A DNA stretch of 35,585 nt, taken from Opitutus sp. GAS368. GTDB lineage: Bacteria; Verrucomicrobiota; Verrucomicrobiia; Opitutales; Opitutaceae. The notes beneath the pieces are model-generated. The model did not search any database. It was not told the DNA's origin and worked only from the letters and a program-made list of their open reading frames with translations. The DNA is taken from assembly GCA_945869845.1 (NCBI GenBank), contig CAMBRG010000024.1, positions 1 through 35,585 on the forward strand, written 5' to 3'. This document shows, piece by piece, positions 1-7,573 of this stretch (within the stretch, counting starts at the first letter, position 1; the number at the start of each line of letters is the position of its first letter). A program made the translations under genes and the position numbers.

Positions 1-2506
1 CACCTGCCGACGTGAAGGTTGCGGCCAGACTCGAGCCACCTCCCCAGTTATCGTTGGAGGTAACCAGGCTTGAACCGCTATACAGATCGAGCTTCGGATC
101 CGCCATGGTCCCAGACACTCCGAACGTGCCGAGCGTGGGGCCCACCGCGCGGAGCAGCACGTTCTTCGCTCCGCCTGACATGGTGAACCCAACGATCAAG
201 ACTTGATCGGCCTCGAGCGCCGTCCGCACGGCGAGGCTGTACAGGCGAGGAAGCGCGCTCACCGTCAGCACGGTTGGGTTACTGGTCACGGATCCGGCGC
301 TATTGGTCACCACCACCGTGTAACTGCCGGCATCAGAATTCTTGGTTGATGCAATGGTGTAGGTCGAAGACGTCGCGCCACTAATCGCGACCCCGTCTTT
401 CCTCCATTGATAGCTGAGTGGCGCCGTTCCACCGGCTACGACCGAGAGGCTCGCTGCGCTCCCTACAGCGACGGAACTTGCGCTTGGCTGCGATGTGATC
501 GTCGGGGCGGTGGCCGCAACCACCGTGGCATCAAAGCTGTAGATACTAATCCCGACCTCTTCCGACAAATCCATATCTCTGCTCAATACAATAATTCTCT
601 TACCATCTTCCGACCAATAAGCCCATTGCGATTGCTCCCCGCCTGTCTTGGTCAGATCTGAACTGTCGTAATGATTAGATTTACCGCTAATATCGGCAAT
701 TCTATCGCCAATACTGTTCATGATTGTAAGGGCGTTATCACTCTCGCCTCGGTTGGTAAACTCCACTCGATCCGCTTGCATCAAATAATTTCCGTCTGGA
801 GAAAAAAACGAAACGCCAGCCCGACCGGTCGTACCCAAAAAAACTCCGTCTAGAGTTCGGTAGATGTAGCCACCAAAGGTTGCGATCCGGTTTGCGTCCG
901 GAGTAAAGGCCACATCGAAATTACCGGTAAACTTAGACCATAACACCCGCCCGGTTGCAGCCTCTATAATTGTCTGATCCTTTGATTTTGTTCCTAAACC
1001 TAAATACAGGCCGTTTTTACTCACTGAAAACCCGTTAATAAAACCCCAGCCTCCGGCATAAGCTTTCCAAACAAGCGTTACCGATTTCTTGTCGCTGGCC
1101 AGCGCGTACCTGTAAACACTTCCGTCGCCTGTACTGATCGCGATCGAGCTATCCGCGTCCAGCCATTGCAACTCGCGGTTTTGACCGGGAACCGCCGAAC
1201 CAGCACTCCTCAGAATCAAACTCTTGTTCGCAACATCATAAACGTGAAATGTCCCGCTCTGATCTCCGATTGCGAGGAATTTTCCATCTGACGAAAACTT
1301 AACATTTCTACTTGCGATCCCTTCTAAAATCACGTCGTAAACACTCCCATCTGCTCCGTTGAGGATTGCAATAAAATCACCCCCTTGATTCCGGTTTAGC
1401 TCTGTGCGAACCGTCGCTCCGTTGCTGGCAACAGCCACCAGTTTCCCGTTCGCCGACATATCTCCACCCCAGGCTTCCCAGCCAATATTCCTCGTCCATT
1501 GAACGTTCCCATCAAAATCTATTTTATAGAGTTTGCTGGCTGATTTTGCAGAAGAAGTTGTGGCCCAATTCTCTTGACCGGGGATACACACAAAGCTGCG
1601 CGTTTGCTCCGAAACGGCGCCCCGCCAAAAGCCTGTTGGGGTTTTAATCGACTTGATCAGGCTTACGGCATAATTTCCCGCAAGCGCCTCTTCGGCCAAT
1701 TTTATAGTGATATTTGACTGGGTGGTATCTAAGAAAAAGTACTCTGATTTTTTACCCTGTTTTCTTATTTTCACCACCCAATCGCTGCGCGACTCTAGAG
1801 CAAAATTGAAAATGTAAGGAGTGGAACCATTTCCGCGCTGAACCAGTGTTGGGGCAAAGATATTATTCTGTTTAAAGCCACCAGATTCGGTGAAAAGTTG
1901 CATTTCAAAGTCTCCGGCGGATTTGGCGTTCACCGAGAGCCGAACCGGTTTATTTCCAGAATTATAGAGATTTACAGCGTCATCATTGGCAAAAGTTATT
2001 GATACCGGGAGATCAAGGACGGTAGCCGGATTTTTAGGGTAGGGGCCTTGGAGGGCCGACTCTGATTCAGAAAACAAAAAATGGAATTTGTAGGTCTTGG
2101 AAGTATTCGATGCAGGCGGCTGGTTCCCCATGACATTTTCATAAACCCCTTGGGTCCACGATTGAGCAAAGCTCACCTGCCCCCTAGGAATCTGCAAAGC
2201 ACCCCCGTTAGGAAATTTCGCCCACCCGAATTCTCCATGCAAATTTCTTTGGGCACTTGGGGCGATCAGCCCTTCAATATACAAATCGAAATAAATCGGG
2301 GCAGCTGCAGTGTTGCTGATGTTTTCAACCCGTATTTTTGTATTCGAATTTCCGTCCATCGCCTTACTGATGGTCGTCTTGCCGACATAACTTATTTTAT
2401 AACCGTTCCAAGTCACCTCCTGTGCACTTGAACTATGCGCAAACAATACTAACAGAGCTAAATACGATAGCTTGATAATAGATTTCATCATAAAGATTCC
2501 TGTCAT
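1..2506 (-). CDS. Exported WD/YVTN-like propeller protein with Ig-like and shared C-terminal module (partial)
   Basis: The frame is open from ATG 2506 to the window edge (835 codons seen; the C-terminus is outside). The chosen start has GGAGGA eight bases upstream. A start 18 bases further in, which begins directly with MKSIIKLS, is also possible. Residues about 1-27 form a signal peptide ending in SSSAQ. Residues 28-320 are beta-rich and unrecognised. About 320-650 contain repeated propeller-like strands such as KFSSDGKFLAIGD and FFSPDGNYLMQAD, typical of WD40/YVTN or quinoprotein-like folds. About 655-745 are Ig-like (YQWRKDG, DAGSYTVVVTNSAGS). From about 747 begins the module also found in the next two genes (LAVRTALEADQVLIVGF). 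The protein is probably secreted or on the cell surface; its function is unknown. The gene is AT-rich relative to the rest of the window, except its Ig and module part. Confidence 0.85.
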   Translation of the reverse strand, partial: MTGIFMMKSIIKLSYLALLVLFAHSSSAQEVTWNGYKISYVGKTTISKAMDGNSNTKIRVENISNTAAAPIYFDLYIEGLIAPSAQRNLHGEFGWAKFPNGGALQIPRGQVSFAQSWTQGVYENVMGNQPPASNTSKTYKFHFLFSESESALQGPYPKNPATVLDLPVSITFANDDAVNLYNSGNKPVRLSVNAKSAGDFEMQLFTESGGFKQNNIFAPTLVQRGNGSTPYIFNFALESRSDWVVKIRKQGKKSEYFFLDTTQSNITIKLAEEALAGNYAVSLIKSIKTPTGFWRGAVSEQTRSFVCIPGQENWATTSSAKSASKLYKIDFDGNVQWTRNIGWEAWGGDMSANGKLVAVASNGATVRTELNRNQGGDFIAILNGADGSVYDVILEGIASRNVKFSSDGKFLAIGDQSGTFHVYDVANKSLILRSAGSAVPGQNRELQWLDADSSIAISTGDGSVYRYALASDKKSVTLVWKAYAGGWGFINGFSVSKNGLYLGLGTKSKDQTIIEAATGRVLWSKFTGNFDVAFTPDANRIATFGGYIYRTLDGVFLGTTGRAGVSFFSPDGNYLMQADRVEFTNRGESDNALTIMNSIGDRIADISGKSNHYDSSDLTKTGGEQSQWAYWSEDGKRIIVLSRDMDLSEEVGISIYSFDATVVAATAPTITSQPSASSVAVGSAASLSVVAGGTAPLSYQWRKDGVAISGATSSTYTIASTKNSDAGSYTVVVTNSAGSVTSNPTVLTVSALPRLYSLAVRTALEADQVLIVGFTMSGGAKNVLLRAVGPTLGTFGVSGTMADPKLDLYSGSSLVTSNDNWGGGSSLAATFTSAG

Positions 2507-3165
2507 TACAATGCTCCTCCAAGGCTCATAATCATTTCCCATGCCGGTCAAGATTTTTTCGATAGAAGGATGATTGAAAATGCATCGGTTAATTTTGTTG
2601 GTGTAACGGAATGACTATGGTCTTCGTCTCCGACTCACGGCTGTCCAGTTAAGGGCGATTGAGGATTTTTTAAATGCCTAATCGGTAACGCTAAAAGAGA
2701 GTTCAGCGGTGTCCTCGATTTGGATTGGAATCTGCACTATCCGGCGGATTTGTCCGCGGGATGAACCTTGGACCAACCATTTTCTCGCCGATCCTTGGCG
2801 ACATAGAACATCGCGAAGTCTCGCGTGCGTTAGGGGCGTTCCCGATGCCGCGAGCCTCGCGCCCGCTGAGTGTTTAAGATCATTTTGCGGCGATGGTTTT
2901 TGCCTAACTGACTTATCAAGAGAGCCTGCGGGGCCTCGAGACGGGTATGATCCGGCCGAGCCAGTCCGACCCGATAAAATCTAGCTGTTTTTTGTTAGTT
3001 TTGGTTGAGTTGATCGGTGAGAGAGGGCGAGGCAAAGGGGGCATGGTACGAAGAATGCGGATCGACTTTCCAAGGAGACCGCACCGTTGATTTGATGGCA
3101 GGACGACCAGCGGTAATAGAGCCTACGCGAAATAACAAAGCCCTAGGCGAGAGGAAAGGCGCTGA
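2507..3165. other. Intergenic stretch without a supported gene
   Basis: This 659-bp gap lies between two co-oriented propeller genes. It holds the leader of the leftward gene, including its GGAGGA ribosome site at about 2515-2520, and one copy of a dispersed repeat (listed separately). A GTG-started 91-codon frame on the plus strand shows no recognisable domain and an implausible Arg/Pro/Cys-rich composition. A TTGACC box on the minus strand sits upstream of the leftward gene, but its spacing to a TATGAG box is only 15 bases, so a promoter cannot be asserted. Confidence 0.5.
2995..3073 (+). repeat. Dispersed intergenic repeat, copy A
   Basis: This 79-nt stretch matches 11815-11891 in the same orientation. 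Of the first 38 positions, 34 are identical, including GAGAGAGGGCGAGG, and both copies end in a conserved TTTCCAA. The two copies lie in unrelated gene contexts and contain no open frame. Their flanks do not align convincingly, so the element seems to be about this long. Its class is unknown; it could be the end of a mobile element or a non-coding repeat. Confidence 0.6.
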
Positions 3166-5292
3166 TTACGGCAATTCGTAAATCTCAACCAGCGCTTCAC
3201 CCACACCGCCATCAACGCCGGAAACTTGAACGGTGTAACCACCAGCGGGCAAAGAAATCGTGATGGCGGCATCTTTGCTGCCTTGGGTGAGCAGAAACGC
3301 TCCGACTGAGGAAAACGTGGCCGCGAGGGTTGAAGCCCAATTATCGTTTTCGCCGATCTTGGTGGAACCTTGGTAAATTTCTAGTTTAGGGTCGGACAAT
3401 ACATTCGGCACCCCGAAGACGCTCAAGGTTGGCCCAACAGCGCGGATCAATAGGTTTCGATTACCTTCACCTGAAAGGCTGAAACCCGCGATCAAGATGT
3501 TGGCTCCTGTGCCCACCCGATTGCGAGCAGACAGACTGGTAAATTTTTGGGCGTCACCACTGCCCACGTCATAACCCTCGACCAGTACCGCTCCAGCAAT
3601 CGGACCATAAACGTGAGCGGTCCTGCCGCCGTTGATCGAGGCCACCAAAGCAGCATCGAGGCTCGTGGTAGAGGCGTAAGCAAATGCGCCCGCTGATTGG
3701 AAGGTTGCCGCGAGACTGGAGCTACCGCCCCAATTATCGTTAGACGTAATCAGGGTTGAGCCAGTGTACAGTTCGAGCTTCGGGTCAGCCATGGTCTCAG
3801 GCACTCCAAACGCGCCAAGCGTAGGACCGGCTGCGCGGAGTAGAACGTCCTTAGCTCCGCCCGACATGGTGAACCCAACGATTAAGACTTGGTTGGCCTC
3901 CAACGCAGTTCTAACCGCAAGGCTATATAGCCTCGGCGCTTGCACTGCCACAGCAACGGGTTTCGATGTTGCCGAACCTAGCCAGTTAGTAATTTCTACG
4001 GTGTACGATCCTGCTGATGATGTGTTTGCTGTACTGATAGTTAATTTTGACGTAGTTTGACCACTAAGTAATACACCGTCTTTGTACCATTGATAAGTTG
4101 GACTGTTGGAACCGGAAGCCGTTACACTCAAACTGAGTCCAGATCCAGACTTAATAGTTTGAGTAACGGGAGCCGCGGATATTGCAGGCGGCGCCAATTC
4201 AATTGGTTTGTTTCTTTCAATTTGGGTTCCGTCTCCCAGTTGACCAGATGTATTAACGCCCATCGCCCATACCGAACCATTTTTTTTACTATAAAGAGAA
4301 TGGTATTTCCCAGCACTTGCGGTCTTAACATCTGTGTCAATTAGAACCGGCGTTAATCTGTTAATAATCGAACCATCTCCTAATTGGCTATATTCATTCT
4401 GGCCCATGCCCCACAAAGTATCATCATTTTTTACAAATAAAGCATGATTATAGGAAGAAAACACAGCACGTACATTGGTTGCAATTTGTTTTGGAGATCT
4501 CGCTGTAGTTAATGAACCGTCGCCAAGCTGGCCATAATTATTAAGACCAGTCGCCCACAGACTGCCATCCGATTTGACAAACAATGAATGCCTAAATCCA
4601 GCTGCGATCGATACGACATTAGTGGAAATTGGAATAGGTGTTGTTGAATCAGTGGTCGTGCCATTCCCTAAAGCACCGGTACCGTTAGCTCCCATAGCCC
4701 ACAATGCACCATCTTTTTTCACAAACATACTATGATATTCTCCGGCCGAGATTGAAATCACATCCTCGTAGATTTTAAAAGCTCGTGCAATCGATCCGGT
4801 TGAACCATTACCAAGTTGACCTTTAGTATTATCACCCTGCCCCCACAACGAACCATCCGTTTTGATGTACAGTGAGTGGCGTCCACCTAGTTGAACTTTT
4901 AAAACACCTGATTCCACTTGGGTAAACTTCCGCATTACATCATAGCTTATACTAGACCCCAGCTCTCCAGTATAATTGTAACCAGCCCCCCACATTGTAC
5001 CGTCTTTTTTTACAACTAAAGTTGATAAATTTCCCGAAGAGAAAGAAATTATATCATTAAATATTTTTAGCGGCGTTAAGTTTGCATAAGAGTTAGTACT
5101 AGAATACGTAAAGTTTTCGCCTAATTTATAATAGTCATTCTTTCCTGCCCCCCACAATTCGCTTCTAGAGTTCAATATTAACGAATAATCGCTACCAGCT
5201 GATAATATCAATTCGCCAGAACCGGTTTGTGCGTTAGCAACGCAACTTATGAATAACGCAGAAGCAATCAAGGGGTAATATTTTTTATACAT
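3166..5292 (-). CDS. Exported RCC1-repeat seven-bladed propeller with Ig-like domain and shared C-terminal module
   Basis: This 708-residue protein has a signal peptide of about 22 residues (ending CVANAQ). Seven RCC1-type blades follow at about residues 24-366, each with a [LMV]W-x-x-G-x-N signature and most with a QLGDG-like loop. Next come an Ig-like domain at about 367-453 (YQWYKDG, SAGSYTVEI) and a duplicated C-terminal module at 454-708. Both module units contain LIRAVGPTL-type and NDNW motifs, and the protein ends in EIYELP. RCC1 propellers are interaction scaffolds, so a cell-surface or secreted binding role is inferred; no catalytic site is seen. It lies 47 bp downstream of the second RCC1 gene on the same strand and may be cotranscribed. 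The propeller DNA is strikingly AT-rich while the C-terminal module is near 55% GC. No Shine-Dalgarno sequence is evident. Confidence 0.9.
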   Translation of the reverse strand: MYKKYYPLIASALFISCVANAQTGSGELILSAGSDYSLILNSRSELWGAGKNDYYKLGENFTYSSTNSYANLTPLKIFNDIISFSSGNLSTLVVKKDGTMWGAGYNYTGELGSSISYDVMRKFTQVESGVLKVQLGGRHSLYIKTDGSLWGQGDNTKGQLGNGSTGSIARAFKIYEDVISISAGEYHSMFVKKDGALWAMGANGTGALGNGTTTDSTTPIPISTNVVSIAAGFRHSLFVKSDGSLWATGLNNYGQLGDGSLTTARSPKQIATNVRAVFSSYNHALFVKNDDTLWGMGQNEYSQLGDGSIINRLTPVLIDTDVKTASAGKYHSLYSKKNGSVWAMGVNTSGQLGDGTQIERNKPIELAPPAISAAPVTQTIKSGSGLSLSVTASGSNSPTYQWYKDGVLLSGQTTSKLTISTANTSSAGSYTVEITNWLGSATSKPVAVAVQAPRLYSLAVRTALEANQVLIVGFTMSGGAKDVLLRAAGPTLGAFGVPETMADPKLELYTGSTLITSNDNWGGSSSLAATFQSAGAFAYASTTSLDAALVASINGGRTAHVYGPIAGAVLVEGYDVGSGDAQKFTSLSARNRVGTGANILIAGFSLSGEGNRNLLIRAVGPTLSVFGVPNVLSDPKLEIYQGSTKIGENDNWASTLAATFSSVGAFLLTQGSKDAAITISLPAGGYTVQVSGVDGGVGEALVEIYELP

Positions 5293-5339
5293 AAAGGATT
5301 TTATATTTAAATTAGCGACTGTATTGTAACGAGGTCAAA

Positions 5340-7178
5340 TTAAGGCAGCTCGTAAATTTCAACAATCGCTTCGCCAACGCCACCGTCTGCGCCTGAAACT
5401 TGAACGGTGTAATTGCCTTGGCGCAAAGCTACCGTGAGGGCGGCGTCTTTGCTTCCGGTTGTCAGACCAAAAGCCCCAACTGATGAAAAAGTCGGCGCAA
5501 GTAAACTAGACCAATTATCGTTTTCTGCGACGATCGTAGAGCCGCTGTAAACTTGTAACTTGGGATCCGACAACGTGCCAGCTACGCCGAAAGCGCCTAA
5601 GGTTGGTCCCACCGCACGAATCAACAGGTTGCGCGAGCCTTCGCCGCTCAGCGTAAACCCTGCGATTAAGATGTTGGCGCCTGTGCCAACTTTGTTGCGA
5701 GCGGCCAAACTCGTAAACTTCTGCGCCGTACCACTTCCAGCATCATAAGCCTCGACAAGCACAACTCCACCCGTTGGGCCGGAAACGTGGGCTGTGCGAC
5801 TTCCATCAATCGATGCCACCAAGGCCGCATCCAGACTAGTCGTTGAGGAGTAAGCAAAAGATCCCACAGCTTGAAACGCTGCAGCCAGAGCTGAAGAACC
5901 GCCCCAATTATCGTTGGTCGTTACTTTGGTTGAACCGCTATAAAGATCGAGTTTTGGATCAGCCATTACATCCGGAACGCTAAAGGTCGATAGGGTTGGT
6001 CCAACTGCTCGCAATAATACGTTTTTAGAACCGCCCGACATCGTAAAGCCAACGATCACGATTTGATTAGCATCTAAGGCGGTTCTAACAGAAAGGTTGG
6101 ATAGTCGTGGATAAGATTTCTTCAGGTAAAAACTGTGGTTGGACCCAGCGGATACAGCCAATACGCCACTCGCGACTTGAACAGGCGTGCTCCGTTCAGT
6201 TTTTGTTCCATCGCCCAATTGGCCAAAGGTGTTACCGCCCATAGCCCACAATGAGCCATCGGTCTTTACGAAAAAACTATAGTAGCCCCCAGCGGTTGTA
6301 GCTGACACGCCGCTCGCGACTTGAATAGGGGTGCTGCGATCAATCTTGGAACCATCGCCTAATTGACCGAAATTGTTAAAACCCATGGCCCAAAGAGATC
6401 CGTCTGATTTAAGGTACAAACTATGAGACCCTCCAGCGGCCATTGCCGATACGCCGCTCGCGACTTGAATAGGGGTGCTGCGATCAATCTTGGAACCATC
6501 GCCTAATTGACCGTAATTGTTAAAACCCACGGCCCAAAGAGATCCGTCTGATTTAAGGTACAAACTATGAGACCCGCTAGCGGCCACTGCCGATACGCCG
6601 CTCGCGACTTGAATAGGGGTGCTTCGATCAATCTTGGAACCATCGCCTAATTGACCGTAATTGTTCAAACCCATGGCCCAAAGAGATCCGTCTGATTTAA
6701 GGTACAAACTATGAGACCCTCCAGCGGCCATTGCCGATACGCCGGTCGCGACTTTAATAGGTGTGCTTCGACTAGTCGTCGTTCCATCGCCTAATTGACT
6801 GCCGTAATTATAACCCATGGCCCAAAGAGAGCCGTCGGTTTTAAGGTATAAGGTGTGACTAACTCCGGAGGCTACTGCCGATACGCCACTCGCGACTTGA
6901 ACAGGCGTGTTCCTTTCAGTCGTTGTTCCATCGCCCAATTGACCGTAATTGTTCCAGCCCATGGCCCAAAGAGAGCCGTCGTTTTTTAAGTAAAAACTAC
7001 TAAGGTCACCCGCGGCCATAGCGGATACTCCGATGGCTACTTGAACTGGCGTGATTTGATCGGTCTTTGTCCCATCGCCTAATTGACCGACCCTATTAAA
7101 TCCCATGCCCCACAACGTCTGACCAAAGCTCACGGTGACCGACGTTAAAAAAACCAAACAAAAAAATACGAGCTTCAT
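5340..7178 (-). CDS. Exported RCC1-repeat seven-bladed propeller with shared C-terminal module
   Basis: The chosen ATG at 7178 gives 612 residues and begins directly with a signal peptide (MKLVFFCLVF, ending VSFGQ). An in-frame ATG at 7232 would place 18 hydrophilic residues ahead of that signal, so it is less likely. Residues 22-357 are seven RCC1 blades of exactly 48 residues, each starting LWxMG or LWAVG and containing QLGDG. Residues 358-612 are the same duplicated module as in the neighbouring gene, again ending EIYELP. Unlike its two neighbours it has no Ig-like domain. Three blades are almost identical at DNA level, which indicates recent repeat expansion or conversion. It is probably a secreted or surface binding protein; the ligand is unknown. 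Confidence 0.9.
   Translation of the reverse strand: MKLVFFCLVFLTSVTVSFGQTLWGMGFNRVGQLGDGTKTDQITPVQVAIGVSAMAAGDLSSFYLKNDGSLWAMGWNNYGQLGDGTTTERNTPVQVASGVSAVASGVSHTLYLKTDGSLWAMGYNYGSQLGDGTTTSRSTPIKVATGVSAMAAGGSHSLYLKSDGSLWAMGLNNYGQLGDGSKIDRSTPIQVASGVSAVAASGSHSLYLKSDGSLWAVGFNNYGQLGDGSKIDRSTPIQVASGVSAMAAGGSHSLYLKSDGSLWAMGFNNFGQLGDGSKIDRSTPIQVASGVSATTAGGYYSFFVKTDGSLWAMGGNTFGQLGDGTKTERSTPVQVASGVLAVSAGSNHSFYLKKSYPRLSNLSVRTALDANQIVIVGFTMSGGSKNVLLRAVGPTLSTFSVPDVMADPKLDLYSGSTKVTTNDNWGGSSALAAAFQAVGSFAYSSTTSLDAALVASIDGSRTAHVSGPTGGVVLVEAYDAGSGTAQKFTSLAARNKVGTGANILIAGFTLSGEGSRNLLIRAVGPTLGAFGVAGTLSDPKLQVYSGSTIVAENDNWSSLLAPTFSSVGAFGLTTGSKDAALTVALRQGNYTVQVSGADGGVGEAIVEIYELP
6108..7115 (-). repeat. Seven tandem 144-bp coding repeats (RCC1 blades)
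   Basis: A landmark resembling CGCCGCTCGCGACTTGAA recurs at 6164, 6308, 6452, 6596, 6740 and 6884, with a weaker copy near 7028. The spacing is 144 bp (48 codons) each time. By direct comparison, the units starting at 6308 and 6452 differ at about 5 of 144 positions, and those at 6308 and 6596 at about 3. The outer units are more diverged. The repeats keep the reading frame and each encodes one propeller blade. Confidence 0.93.
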
Positions 7179-7573
7179 GGGTTGAGAACTGTTTGGCGCG
7201 CAGGAGCAGTTAGATTTCAAGAGCCGATCCATCAGTATAACTATGACTCACAGGTAGCCCAACGGCAGCAAAGCCAAAATTATTCGGCCAAATTTCGCCT
7301 CAACCAACACTCAACCCCAGCAAATCCCAGCGCTCAAGATACGCGTCTGTCTTGTCGGAGAAATTTCTGATCTGCGAATCCTTGCGCGGTTTTCCAGACG
7401 CACTCGGCGCTTTTAGCCAGTCGCTGCGGCGGTGGACCCCGTCCGTCGGAAGGCGGACCGCTGGACGGGGAACGGTTCGAGTTAGCCTTATCGAGCCGGG
7501 ATCGGGCGCGGGGTATTTTTGAGCAAGGAAGCCGCCACCTGCCGCCGCTTGGACCGGGGAATCGGTCAAAAAA
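7179..7573. other. Intergenic stretch with one hairpin
   Basis: No supported gene is seen. This is where base composition shifts from the AT-richer left part to the high-GC remainder. It contains an inverted repeat CCCCGTCC (7437-7444) / GGACGGGG (7463-7470). That repeat lies about 100 bp past the stop of the TBDR gene and could end its transcript, but no U-tract follows, so it is not called a terminator. Confidence 0.45.

Noticed and set aside
2709-2984. 91-codon plus-strand open frame in the gap between propeller genes
   Set aside because: GTG start, no ribosome site, no domain, and a composition unlike real proteins; it also runs into the dispersed repeat.
6108-7115. Regular repeats that might suggest a CRISPR array
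   Set aside because: The period is 144 bp with no unique spacers, and the repeats encode RCC1 blades in frame.
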